From contig JAHBUR010000002.1 in NCBI GenBank assembly GCA_019637975.1, positions 62,001 through 126,000 on the forward strand: a DNA stretch of 64,000 nucleotides. The letters are read 5' to 3'. The notes under the pieces are model-generated. The model saw only the letters and a list, made by a program, of their open reading frames with translations, did no database searches and was not told the DNA's origin. Shown here in pieces: positions 27,127-35,103 of this stretch. Every line of letters begins with the position of its first letter. The stretch's first letter is position 1. The stretch is from Bacteroidota bacterium (lineage in GTDB: Bacteria; Bacteroidota; Ignavibacteria; UBA10030; UBA6906). The translations under genes and the position numbers were made by a program.

Positions 27127-27804
27127 ATGGCAACGACACGTACTCGAAAGCCCGCGCTCGAAGATTCGGAGAAGAAGAGGCAGCGGGCACACCACATCCT
27201 TACACTGCTGAAGAAGGAGTTCCCTCATCCTCTCACTGCACTCCATCATGAAAATGCGTTCCAGCTTCTGATTGCAACAATTCTCTCCGCCCAGTGCACA
27301 GATGAACGGGTGAATATGGTGACGCCAGGACTCTTCAAGAAATACAAGACTCCACAAGCATTTGCGGCTGCAAATCCTGCCGAACTTGAACAAGACATTC
27401 GCCCGACAGGTTTCTACCGGATGAAGACGAAGAATATCATCGGGTGTAGCAACGCCATCATGGAACGATACAAAGGAGAAGTTCCTGAAACGTTGGAGGA
27501 ATTGGTAACACTGCCGGGGGTGGGCCGCAAGACCGCGAATGTTGTGCTTGGGCAGGTGTTCGGCATTGCATCAGGCGTCGTCGTCGACACTCATGTGCAC
27601 AGGCTTTCGCGCCGTCTTGCCTTTACGCACCAGGATACGCCCGAGAAGATTGAAGAAGACCTGATGGAGTTGTTCCCGAAGAAGCAGTGGATTGATCTTG
27701 GAACCGTTCTGATTCTTCACGGAAGAAAAACGTGCATCGCGCGCGCGCCGCGCTGCGAATCCTGCCCCGTAAGTCAGCTCTGTCCGTCAGCAGAACTCTA
27801 CTAA
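27127..27804 (+). CDS. nth: Endonuclease III
   Basis: A 225-residue base-excision-repair DNA glycosylase/AP lyase. The helix-hairpin-helix with catalytic lysine (LPGVGRKTANVVLG), the catalytic aspartate in VVDTHVHRLSRRL, and the C-terminal [4Fe-4S] ligands CIARAPRCESCPVSQLC (C-x6-C-x2-C-x5-C) are all present. The N-terminus adds about 15 charged residues (TRTRKPALEDSEKKRQRAH). It begins six bases after the thioredoxin-like ferredoxin. Length is typical and nothing is missing. Confidence 0.95.
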   Translation: MATTRTRKPALEDSEKKRQRAHHILTLLKKEFPHPLTALHHENAFQLLIATILSAQCTDERVNMVTPGLFKKYKTPQAFAAANPAELEQDIRPTGFYRMKTKNIIGCSNAIMERYKGEVPETLEELVTLPGVGRKTANVVLGQVFGIASGVVVDTHVHRLSRRLAFTHQDTPEKIEEDLMELFPKKQWIDLGTVLILHGRKTCIARAPRCESCPVSQLCPSAELY

Positions 27805-27816
27805 GTAAGGTACATC

Positions 27817-28047
27817 TCACAGACCAGCGGTATCCTGCGTCTGCGAAGGCACCTTCTCCTCCACAAAGGGTTGATGACTCACACCTTCAATGCGCGCCGA
27901 CCCGGATTTTTGAACTGCACGAATGGCAGTGATGCAGTTTTCCTTTGATCTATACAAGACCCCCGAAATTGCGACAAGCTTGCCTGCATTAGTGCGAAGC
28001 TCCCATTTCCACTGAGTGTTGGCGTCATGAAAGAGATGATAAATCAT
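27817..28047 (-). CDS. DUF1508 (YegP-like) family protein
   Basis: A 76-residue protein with one copy of the DUF1508 motif: WKWELRTNAGKLVAISGVLYRSKENCITAIRAVQKS, where a W-x-W-x-L strand is followed by an alanine-rich helix. Start at ATG 28047 because GGAGG lies seven bases upstream; a start at 28080 lacks one. Most members carry two copies; this one has a single copy with an unrelated C-terminal tail (VEEKVPSQTQDTAGL). The family is of unknown function and often lies near stress genes. It is convergent with nth, with only 12 bases between. Confidence 0.7.
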   Translation of the reverse strand: MIYHLFHDANTQWKWELRTNAGKLVAISGVLYRSKENCITAIRAVQKSGSARIEGVSHQPFVEEKVPSQTQDTAGL

Positions 28048-28196
28048 CGTAACCTCCGTACGTGTCAGTGAGCGGTTCATGATCTCGCCTTCTCAACCCT
28101 GCGGGTCAGATGCGCGCAAAATGTTACGAAAGTCAATCCAAGAAGTCAAGTGACGGAAGGATTTGTGAGGGATTCCACAGCTTGCGGCCGAAAGCC

Positions 28197-28442
28197 CTAA
28201 TTCTTGCTCAGCAATTGGTTGTGAAGGCGGTGAATACAAGACGGGCAAAAGTAGAGGAGTTTATAGTCGCCGATTTGTCGCTCAATGAGCATCGAAGTAT
28301 TGTATTTCTCGCGACAAATTGAACATCTCTCCATATTGAGTTCTTCGGGTGGCTTCCCCTGCCTGATGACGGCCTTAAAACCAACGAATGCAACCACGAG
28401 GATGAGAAGAAGAAAGACGGATGCGAGAACGGTAAGTGTCAC
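28197..28442 (-). CDS. Small membrane protein with zinc-ribbon motif
   Basis: An 81-residue protein starting at GTG 28442, six bases downstream of the O-methyltransferase stop. Residues about 3-24 form one transmembrane helix (LTVLASVFLLLILVVAFVGF). The cytosolic or periplasmic tail has two CxxC pairs, ERCSICREKY and YFCPSCIHRL, spaced as in a treble-clef or zinc ribbon. It does not match a family I can name. The tight spacing implies co-expression with the methyltransferase. Only visible features are reported. Confidence 0.6.
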   Translation of the reverse strand: MTLTVLASVFLLLILVVAFVGFKAVIRQGKPPEELNMERCSICREKYNTSMLIERQIGDYKLLYFCPSCIHRLHNQLLSKN

Positions 28443-28448
28443 GAGTCG

Positions 28449-29090
28449 TCAGAGTTTCATGCTGAGGGAAACCCCGTCCCGGATGGGAAGGATTGTTGTG
28501 AAAAGTCGCGAATCGGAATAGAGCATCCTGTTGAAAGTGAGAATTGCTGCCGATGTTTCGTCTGGTGTGTTGGCGAGGATGCGCCCTTTCCACAGAACAT
28601 TGTCCGCAAGGAACAGCCCGCCACGACGCAATTTGGGAATACCGAGAGAGAGTGCCCGCGGGTAAGCATGTTTGTCGATATCGCAGAACATAATATCAAA
28701 GGGCCCGTCCTCTGATGCGAGTACATCCAGTGCATCACCAACTCTGAAGTCAACCTTCTTGTCCAATCCTGCGCGGCGCAACCATTCCTTAGCGCGTGCG
28801 GCATTCTCTTCTTTCGTATCAGTGCAGATAACTCTCGCGTCGTCGGCAGTTCCCTTTGCAAACCAATACGCCGAGTAGCCGAAACCGGACCCCAACTCGA
28901 AAATGCGTCGGGCGTTTGCGGCAGACGCGAAGAGCGTCAACAGCCTTCCGACAAGGGGACCAACAATTGGAAAGTTGGTCTTACTCGCAAATGTTTCCAT
29001 TTCAGTGAGAATAGAATCCCGTTCAGGAGAGACGTGTTTCAGGTATTCTTCAATAAGCGGATGAACGATGTTGAGATCAGTTTCTTGCAT
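28449..29090 (-). CDS. Class I SAM-dependent O-methyltransferase
   Basis: A 213-residue O-methyltransferase of the COMT-like family. It has the SAM-binding motif I FELGSGFGYSAYWFA, an acidic residue after VICTD, and the metal-coordinating aspartates in IMFCDIDKHAYPRAL and GGLFLADNVLWKG. The start at ATG 29090 fits the family N-terminus (MQETDLNIVHPLIEEYL); a longer form from 29153 has an unlikely tail. Such enzymes methylate catechol-type or other small hydroxylated substrates; the substrate here is unknown. It forms a two-gene minus-strand unit with the small zinc-ribbon protein. Confidence 0.88.
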   Translation of the reverse strand: MQETDLNIVHPLIEEYLKHVSPERDSILTEMETFASKTNFPIVGPLVGRLLTLFASAANARRIFELGSGFGYSAYWFAKGTADDARVICTDTKEENAARAKEWLRRAGLDKKVDFRVGDALDVLASEDGPFDIMFCDIDKHAYPRALSLGIPKLRRGGLFLADNVLWKGRILANTPDETSAAILTFNRMLYSDSRLFTTILPIRDGVSLSMKL

Positions 29091-29258
29091 CCGAAACGTA
29101 GCGGATATTGTTGTATGAGATGTTGTTGAACAAATATACAGTAACTCTCTCAATTTTCAAATCTGAGAAGCAGCGCACCGGGGTTTCCCAGAAGTAGGAA
29201 ATCGCTGCATTTGCATGAAGTCTTTTCCTGATAGTTCCGTCGAATTGTGAAGCTTCCG

Positions 29259-29273
29259 TGGCACGTAAACTGC
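29259..29273 (+). promoter_or_regulatory. Candidate sigma-54 (-24/-12) promoter for the hydrogenase operon
   Basis: TGGCAC (29259-29264), five bases, then CTGC (29270-29273) matches the sigma-54 consensus TGGCAC-N5-TTGC with one mismatch. The essential GG and GC dinucleotides have the correct spacing. It is 61 bases upstream of hydB, in the 243-base divergent gap. Several bacterial hydrogenase operons are known to use sigma-54. No enhancer-binding activator gene is in the window. Confidence 0.6.
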
Positions 29274-29333
29274 GCGTTAATTGATTGATACGCATCTGCT
29301 CAGCAACACATGTCATTCTTTGAGGATCAATAA

Positions 29334-30455
29334 ATGATCATTATCGAGTTCACACATCTTGATGAACTGTTTTCGGCATTGCGCAAACGGGAATACACGA
29401 TCATCGGACCCGTTGCTCGTGACGGGGCAATTGCGCTCGACGTCATCTATTCTGCTTCCGATTTGCCGAAAGGCCATCATGATGAACAGCAGCCCGGCAC
29501 GTACTTCCTGAGACATGAAAACGATGAGGCGCTATTCGGCTATGTCGTGGGTCCGCAATCCTGGAAGAAATATCTGTATCCCCCGCGCATGAAGCTCTTT
29601 TCTGCAAGCCGGGCAGGGAAGGGATTTGAGATTCTCCCTGATTCTGTTACGCCGCCCTCGAAATATGCGTTTGTAGGAGTGCGTCCTTGTGAAATCAGTG
29701 CAATGGTAATCAATGATGCCGTTTTTGACGGCGGTCAGTTTACGGATGCCAGATATGTGTCAACACGGAAAGGTTCGTGCGTCATCGCAGTGAACTGCAC
29801 TCGCTCCGGCGGAAATTGCTTCTGTGCGTCGATGAATACCGGACCGAGGGCCACCCATGCATTCGATTTGTCGATGACCGAGATATGCGAGAACGGCACT
29901 CACCATTTTGTCGTCGAGGTTGGTAGCGAATTGGGACAGAGCATTCTTGATGAGGTCAAGCACAGAAAGGCCGAAAAGAGTGAAATGGAGCGTGCCTTGG
30001 AACTGCTGTCGACAACAGCGACAGGCATGGCCAAATCACTCGTAACCGAAGGATTGCCGCAATTGTTGAATGACAATTATGAACATCCCGAATGGGATGA
30101 CGTGGCAAAACGATGTCTTGCGTGTGCCAACTGTACACTGGTGTGCCCGACATGTTTCTGTTCCACCGTCGATGATATAACAGACCTCACCGGCGATCAT
30201 GCAGAACGGTGGAAACGATGGGACTCCTGCTTCACGTCGGATTTCACAAGAATCGCAGGCGGAAATATCCGCATGTCCACGCGTGCACGGTATCGTCAGT
30301 GGATGATGCACAAACTCGCGCACTGGCACGATCAGTTCGGGACATCGGGTTGCGTCGGGTGCGGACGCTGCATTACGTGGTGTCCTGTGGGGATTGACAT
30401 TACACACGAGGCACAACGCATTCGGGAAACAAGTATCTCAACCATCAATACGTAA
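29334..30455 (+). CDS. hydB: Group 3b [NiFe] hydrogenase beta subunit, HydB-like iron-sulfur protein
   Basis: A 373-residue electron-transfer subunit of the soluble sulfhydrogenase-type (group 3b) enzyme. The N-terminal region contains [14 protein letters not shown] and a cysteine cluster ([19 protein letters not shown]). The C-terminal half has two ferredoxin-like [4Fe-4S] motifs, [17 protein letters not shown] and [17 protein letters not shown]. In the family this subunit carries electrons between the hydrogenase dimer and the flavin subunit HydG. It is the first gene after the sigma-54 candidate and is followed after 11 bases by the cyclic-nucleotide-binding-fold gene. Symbol follows the archaeal hydBGDA naming. 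Confidence 0.9.
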   Translation: MIIIEFTHLDELFSALRKREYTIIGPVARDGAIALDVIYSASDLPKGHHDEQQPGTYFLRHENDEALFGYVVGPQSWKKYLYPPRMKLFSASRAGKGFEILPDSVTPPSKYAFVGVRPCEISAMVINDAVFDGGQFTDARYVSTRKGSCVIAVNCTRSGGNCFCASMNTGPRATHAFDLSMTEICENGTHHFVVEVGSELGQSILDEVKHRKAEKSEMERALELLSTTATGMAKSLVTEGLPQLLNDNYEHPEWDDVAKRCLACANCTLVCPTCFCSTVDDITDLTGDHAERWKRWDSCFTSDFTRIAGGNIRMSTRARYRQWMMHKLAHWHDQFGTSGCVGCGRCITWCPVGIDITHEAQRIRETSISTINT

Positions 30456-30466
30456 GGAGATTGAAC

Positions 30467-30943
30467 ATGGAAGACCTAACCATAATTCTCCGTCAGCATC
30501 CGTTCCTTCGCGGCTTGTCAGATGAGCACATGCAGACATTGATCGGGTGTGCTACAAACGTCAGGTTTGCAGAAAACTCCCGTCTCATCAACGAGGGTGA
30601 ACTGGCGAACAAGTTCTTTCTGATCCGCAGCGGACGTGTTGCGCTGGAAGCAGAAGTGAGCGGGCGAGGCGGCATCCGCATTCAAACTGTAGGCCCCGGC
30701 GAAGTGCTTGGGTGGTCGTGGCTGATTTCCCCGTATCGCTGGCATTTCAGCGGTGTGGCCGTGATGGACACACGAGCGATTGCTCTCGATGCAGAATGTC
30801 TACGCAACAAATGCGAAACAGATGCTCACTTCGGCTATGAAATGTTGAAGCGTCTTGCTTCAGTAATGGAGCGCCGCCTCGAGGCAACGCGCTTGCAGTT
30901 GCTCGACATGTATGGCATTACCTCAACCGGAGTGACGCCATGA
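30467..30943 (+). CDS. Stand-alone cyclic-nucleotide-binding-fold protein in the hydrogenase operon
   Basis: A 158-residue Crp-type effector domain without the DNA-binding helix-turn-helix: the protein ends 20 residues after the dimer-helix-like segment ([22 protein letters not shown]). The barrel is clear ([49 protein letters not shown]). The phosphate-binding cassette reads [17 protein letters not shown]: Arg91 is present, but the Ser/Thr that normally follows it is Trp92, so cAMP binding is doubtful. ATG 30467 is preceded by AAGGAG. Its stop overlaps the hydG start (ATGA), so it is co-translated with the flavin subunit. It may be a regulatory subunit of the hydrogenase (inference). Confidence 0.85.
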   Translation: MEDLTIILRQHPFLRGLSDEHMQTLIGCATNVRFAENSRLINEGELANKFFLIRSGRVALEAEVSGRGGIRIQTVGPGEVLGWSWLISPYRWHFSGVAVMDTRAIALDAECLRNKCETDAHFGYEMLKRLASVMERRLEATRLQLLDMYGITSTGVTP

Positions 30944-31800
30944 AGGATGAGTTGGCACATAGGTCGTCGAGCGTCGCTGATGCCATGCTAACCCACCCGG
31001 TCACAATCCGCAAAGTTATTTGGGAGAATGACGACACCTTTACGCTTACGCTGGACATGAACGGAATGCCGGATGCATTTTCGTTCCTTCCCGGTCAGTT
31101 CAATATGTTGTATGTCTACGGGGTCGGCGAGGCCGCTATTTCCATCAGCTCCGATCCGTTGAGAACCGGAACACTCGACCATACCATTCATCGGGTGGGG
31201 ACCGTGACAACGGCACTCTCCCAGAAGAAGAGGGGCGATGTCATCGGGATACGTGGTCCGTACGGGTCAAATTGGCCGCTGGATGTTGCACGAAAACGCG
31301 ACGTCTGCATTATCACCGGGGGCATCGGTCTTGCACCATTGCGGCCCGTAATCTACTCCCTCCTAAAAAAGCGTGAAGAATACGGACGCATCATCATTCT
31401 ATATGGAGGCAGAAGCCCGCTGGATTTGCTCTACCGAGTGGAGCTTGAACGATGGGAAGATGAGAAGAATGTGGAAGTTCTGGTAACCGTTGATCGCGGG
31501 GACTCATCGTGGAAGGGTCACATTGGCGTCGTGACGTCTCTCCTGTCGTATATAAAGCTTGATACGCGCAACACGCTCGCGTATGTCTGCGGACCCGAGA
31601 TCATGATGAAGTATACGATTGACGAGCTTGAGCGTCGCGGCTTGCCTCTTGATAGAGTCTACCTTTCGATGGAGCGGAACATGAAGTGTGCAGTCGGGTT
31701 CTGCGGGCATTGCCAGTACGGACCGACATTCATCTGCAAAGATGGCCCCGTGTTTCCGCTCCCTCGGATTCGATCATTGCTGGATAGAAAGGAGTTGTAG
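30940..31800 (+). CDS. hydG: Group 3b [NiFe] hydrogenase gamma subunit, HydG-like flavoprotein
   Basis: A 286-residue NAD(P)H- and FAD-binding subunit related to dihydroorotate dehydrogenase PyrK and ferredoxin-NADP reductase. The FAD domain ([24 protein letters not shown]), the pyridine nucleotide site ([16 protein letters not shown] and [11 protein letters not shown]), and a C-terminal [2Fe-2S] site [17 protein letters not shown] are seen. It would exchange electrons between NAD(P)H and the hydrogenase module in the cytosol. It overlaps the previous gene by four bases and lies two bases before hydD. Length is normal. Confidence 0.92.
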   Translation: MKDELAHRSSSVADAMLTHPVTIRKVIWENDDTFTLTLDMNGMPDAFSFLPGQFNMLYVYGVGEAAISISSDPLRTGTLDHTIHRVGTVTTALSQKKRGDVIGIRGPYGSNWPLDVARKRDVCIITGGIGLAPLRPVIYSLLKKREEYGRIIILYGGRSPLDLLYRVELERWEDEKNVEVLVTVDRGDSSWKGHIGVVTSLLSYIKLDTRNTLAYVCGPEIMMKYTIDELERRGLPLDRVYLSMERNMKCAVGFCGHCQYGPTFICKDGPVFPLPRIRSLLDRKEL

Positions 31801-31802
31801 AT

Positions 31803-32579
31803 ATGCCGGCAAAAAAACCGAAGCTTGCAGTCTTCAAATTTGCATCTTGCGATGGCTGCCAACTCTCTCTTCTTGATGCAGAGGATGAACTCCTTCTAGT
31901 TGCAGGAGCTGTGGAGATTGCCAACTTCCCTGAAGCCAGCCGTCGCATACTACGCGGTCCGTACGATATCGGGTTGGTGGAGGGCAGCATAACAACTCCG
32001 CATGACGTTGAACGGATCAGGCATATTCGGAAGGAGTGCAAAGTTCTGATTACGATCGGAGCGTGTGCGACGGCCGGCGGCATTCAAGCGCTGCGGAATT
32101 GGAAAGATGTGAAGGAGTTTACGAGACTTGTGTACGCTTCTCCGGAACATATCTCGACACTCGACCGTTCAATGCCTGTCGGCTCGTATGTGCATGTCGA
32201 TTTCGAACTGCGAGGATGCCCCATCAACAAGTATCAACTGATTGAAGTGGTCAATGCGTATCTCAACAAAAGAAAGCCGAACATACCTGCGCATAGTGTG
32301 TGCATTGATTGCAAGACCAAGGGAAATATCTGTGTGATGGTGGCGAAGGGCACGCCCTGTCTCGGCCCGGTTACGCAAGCAGGATGCGGGGCGCTCTGCC
32401 CCTCGTTCCATCGCGGTTGCTACGGCTGTTTCGGACCGATGGAAAGCCCGAACCCGGCCTCATTGAGCAAGCAACTGAAAGATTTGGAACTGGGAAATCA
32501 TGATATCATGCTCTTGTTCCGCGGGTTCAACGCATACGCAGAGGCGTTCAGAAAGGAAAGTGACGCGCATGAAAAATAG
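31803..32579 (+). CDS. hydD: Group 3b [NiFe] hydrogenase small subunit, HydD-like
   Basis: A 258-residue small subunit carrying the three [4Fe-4S] relays. The proximal-cluster ligands lie in [21 protein letters not shown] and [10 protein letters not shown]. The medial/distal cysteines cluster in [32 protein letters not shown] and GCYGCFGP. There is no twin-arginine signal, so the enzyme is cytosolic, as expected for group 3. AAGGAG precedes the ATG, and the 3' end overlaps hydA by 11 bases. The large subunit follows directly, forming the core dimer. Confidence 0.93.
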   Translation: MPAKKPKLAVFKFASCDGCQLSLLDAEDELLLVAGAVEIANFPEASRRILRGPYDIGLVEGSITTPHDVERIRHIRKECKVLITIGACATAGGIQALRNWKDVKEFTRLVYASPEHISTLDRSMPVGSYVHVDFELRGCPINKYQLIEVVNAYLNKRKPNIPAHSVCIDCKTKGNICVMVAKGTPCLGPVTQAGCGALCPSFHRGCYGCFGPMESPNPASLSKQLKDLELGNHDIMLLFRGFNAYAEAFRKESDAHEK

Positions 32580-33852
32580 AATCATCAAAGTAGATCAACT
32601 CGCCCGTGTCGAAGGTGAGGGGGCGGTGTTTGTCAAGATCAGCTTGGGGAAAGTGACTGATGTGAAGCTCAAGATCTTTGAGCCACCCCGCTTCTTCGAG
32701 GCGTTTCTTCGCGGACGGGACTACTCCGAAGCACCAGATATCACGGCTCGTATTTGCGGCATTTGTCCCGTCGCATATCAGATGAGCGCCGTAACGGCAA
32801 TGGAGGATGCCTTCGAGATAGAAGTGGATGGCCAACTGCGTGAACTGAGAAAGCTCCTCTACTGCGGCGAATGGATTGAAAGTCACGTTCTTCATATCTA
32901 CATGCTTCATGCGCCCGATTTCCTAGGTTATGAAGATGCCCTGCTTCTCGCAAAAGACCAGCCGGACCTTGTGAAGAAAGCCCTTCGCATGAAAAAAATC
33001 GGCAACGATCTTATGACTCTGATCGGAGGACGGGAGATCCATCCGATTAATGTCAAAGTGGGCGGATTTTACCGTGTTCCGACAAAATCTGAACTGGAGC
33101 AAAAACGTGATGACCTGAAATGGGGACTGGATGGTGCAATTGAGACGGCTAAACTTGTCAATACCTTTGAGTTCCCTGATTTCGAAGTTGACTATGAGTT
33201 TGTATCGTTGAAGCAGCCGAATGAATATCCACTCATAGGCGGCAGGTTCGTCAGCAGCAGCGGATTGGATATCGCCATTCGTGAATACGAATTTCACTTT
33301 GAAGAACGGCATATCGCGCATTCAAACGCCCTCCATTCGGTGGAGAAGGGAAAAGGCCCGTACGCCGTTGGCCCGCTTGCCCGCTTCAACCTGAGTTTCG
33401 AGACCCTGTCGGAAACCGCACAGCAAGTGGCAAGAGATATCGGGTTGGCGCCGGTAGTAAAGAATCCGTTCAAGAGTATTATCGTTCGCGCTATCGAAAC
33501 CATTCACGCATATGAAGAATCTCTTCGAATCATTACCCAATACGAAGAGCCGGAACACCCGTCGGTTGAAGTGTGGCCGCAAGCCGGTATCGGTTTCGGA
33601 GCAAGTGAGGCGCCTCGAGGCACCCTCTATCACCGCTATCGGGTAAATGATGACGGGACGATTCTCGATGCCAAGATTGTGCCCCCCACAGCGCAAAATC
33701 AGCCAACAATAGAAAGCGATTTACGTCTTTTCGTTTCGGCGAACGTTGACTTGCCGCGTGAGGAACTGACGTGGAAGGCAGAGCAGGCAGTGCGCAACTA
33801 CGACCCGTGTATATCGTGCGCAACACATTTTGTAACTTTAGAGAAGGAGTAA
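32569..33852 (+). CDS. hydA: Group 3b [NiFe] hydrogenase large subunit, HydA-like
   Basis: A 427-residue catalytic subunit. The start at ATG 32569 fits the family N-terminus ([18 protein letters not shown]). The four active-site cysteines are in RICGICP (Cys63, Cys66) and DPCISC (Cys414, Cys417). The last residues, ATH followed by FVTLEKE, are the maturation cleavage site: removal of the seven-residue tail after His420 closes the Ni-Fe site. The sequence pattern fits the group 3b (NADP-linked, sulfhydrogenase) enzymes that reversibly oxidise H2; direction in vivo is not told by sequence. A protease gene of the right type lies 500 bases downstream. Confidence 0.94.
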   Translation: MKNRIIKVDQLARVEGEGAVFVKISLGKVTDVKLKIFEPPRFFEAFLRGRDYSEAPDITARICGICPVAYQMSAVTAMEDAFEIEVDGQLRELRKLLYCGEWIESHVLHIYMLHAPDFLGYEDALLLAKDQPDLVKKALRMKKIGNDLMTLIGGREIHPINVKVGGFYRVPTKSELEQKRDDLKWGLDGAIETAKLVNTFEFPDFEVDYEFVSLKQPNEYPLIGGRFVSSSGLDIAIREYEFHFEERHIAHSNALHSVEKGKGPYAVGPLARFNLSFETLSETAQQVARDIGLAPVVKNPFKSIIVRAIETIHAYEESLRIITQYEEPEHPSVEVWPQAGIGFGASEAPRGTLYHRYRVNDDGTILDAKIVPPTAQNQPTIESDLRLFVSANVDLPREELTWKAEQAVRNYDPCISCATHFVTLEKE

Positions 33853-33908
33853 GACTTGCGTCGGCTGTAATGCCAATGAGGGTTATCTTCTGAAAGGAGG
33901 GTAGAAAT

Positions 33909-34346
33909 ATGGCAACACGCTATGAACACACACAAATCGGTATGGTTATGGTGGGAATGCTTGCGCTGGGGATTTTCTGTGCAACATTCTGGATGATCTA
34001 TCTTGGATTCAGTTGGATAGGTCTGATTGCGCTTGTTGCACTTGACGCGTCCTTGATGCTGTTCTCGACACTGACAGTGAGAATTGAGAATCGCATCTTG
34101 CTGATTTCCTTCGGGCCGGGAGTGATTCGCAAGGCTTTCGACTTGAATCAGGTGCGAGAATGTTTCGTAGTCTTAACTCCGACTCACCATGGCTTCGGTA
34201 TTCGCTGGATGCCTGAGAGTTGGCTCTACAACGTGCCGGGTACACACGCAGTTGACCTGACCATGAAAAACGGCACGCACTATCGCATAGGTACCGATGC
34301 TCCGGAAGATCTGGCACAAGCGATTCAACGGGTTATTCATGCGTGA
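33909..34346 (+). CDS. Two-helix membrane protein of unknown function in the hydrogenase operon
   Basis: A 145-residue protein with a strong ribosome site (AAAGGAGGG). Two adjacent transmembrane helices (about residues 10-32 and 36-56) are followed by a soluble domain that ends DAPEDLAQAIQRVIHA. The soluble part, with RIENRILLISFGPGVIRKAFDLNQVRECFV and HAVDLTMKNGTHYRIGT, looks like the PH-like domain of YcxB-type bacterial proteins. Its stop overlaps the GTG start of the maturation protease, so it is part of the operon. No member with a known role comes to mind. A membrane link for a soluble hydrogenase is one guess. Confidence 0.7.
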   Translation: MATRYEHTQIGMVMVGMLALGIFCATFWMIYLGFSWIGLIALVALDASLMLFSTLTVRIENRILLISFGPGVIRKAFDLNQVRECFVVLTPTHHGFGIRWMPESWLYNVPGTHAVDLTMKNGTHYRIGTDAPEDLAQAIQRVIHA

Positions 34347-34903
34347 TGCGGACGACAACATCCGCAAGGCATAAGGGGATGGTGATGCAACAGAGTAAAA
34401 CACCTTCTGCCAGAAAGACGACGAGCACACGGAAAGCCCGGTCGTTGCTGGTCATAGGTGTTGGCAATGAGTACAGAAGTGATGACGGGTTGGGCATCTG
34501 CGTTCTTCGCACGTTGCGTCGTCGCATGAGTAACGACATGAGAATGATAGAACTCAGTGGGGAGGGAACATCGCTTATGTCCGCGTGGAGGGAGGCGGAG
34601 CATGTACTCATCATTGATGCTGTGGTGTCGGGTGGGCCGGCGGGTATGTTGCATCGCCTTGATGCAAGGCGCGATCGGATTCCCAAGTATCTCTTTCATT
34701 CGTCGAGTCATACATTTGGCGTAGGCGATGCCATTGAACTTGCGCGAGAACTTGATGAGCTCCCGCAATCTCTCATCCTGTACGGTCTTGAAGGCGAATC
34801 GTTCGAGGCTGGTGTAGGGCTTTCGGAGTCGGTGGTGCGAATGGTGCCGGATCTCATTCATTTAGTCGAACGTGATATTGAGCGACTGTTGCGCGCAGAG
34901 TAG
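34343..34903 (+). CDS. Hydrogenase maturation endopeptidase, HyaD/HoxW type
   Basis: A protease of about 170-186 residues that removes the C-terminal tail of the hydrogenase large subunit after nickel insertion. It has the family opening VIGVGNEYRSDDGLG, with nickel-ligand Glu and Asp, the second aspartate in IIDAVVSGG, and the histidine in SSHTFGVGDAIELA. The annotated start is GTG 34343, overlapping the preceding stop; ATGs at 34346, 34379 and 34385 are alternatives, and 34385 is best placed behind AAGGGG. It follows the HydA gene by one membrane protein and presumably trims HydA at His420. Confidence 0.9.
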   Translation: MMRTTTSARHKGMVMQQSKTPSARKTTSTRKARSLLVIGVGNEYRSDDGLGICVLRTLRRRMSNDMRMIELSGEGTSLMSAWREAEHVLIIDAVVSGGPAGMLHRLDARRDRIPKYLFHSSSHTFGVGDAIELARELDELPQSLILYGLEGESFEAGVGLSESVVRMVPDLIHLVERDIERLLRAE

Positions 34904-35103
34904 TGCTTCTAAATCCTCCATGATCCTGCCACACTTCCAACTCCTAAATATGACAAAAAGGAGGGTTGGGAGTCCCATTTGTTGGAAATTACCCAATCAG
35001 TGCTGCTGAAAATCGACGGAAAATCTCACTTTAGAGGGCATGATTGTTGACTTATGCTACAGTAACCTCGACAGGCTGAATTTTTGTCAACTCGGTGAGA
35101 GAA

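Noticed and set aside
34904-35103. A dedicated promoter for hypF
   Set aside because: A TTGACT lies at about 35046, but no -10 box is found at a suitable distance, and no sigma-54-type motif with correct spacing is present; I could not support a call.
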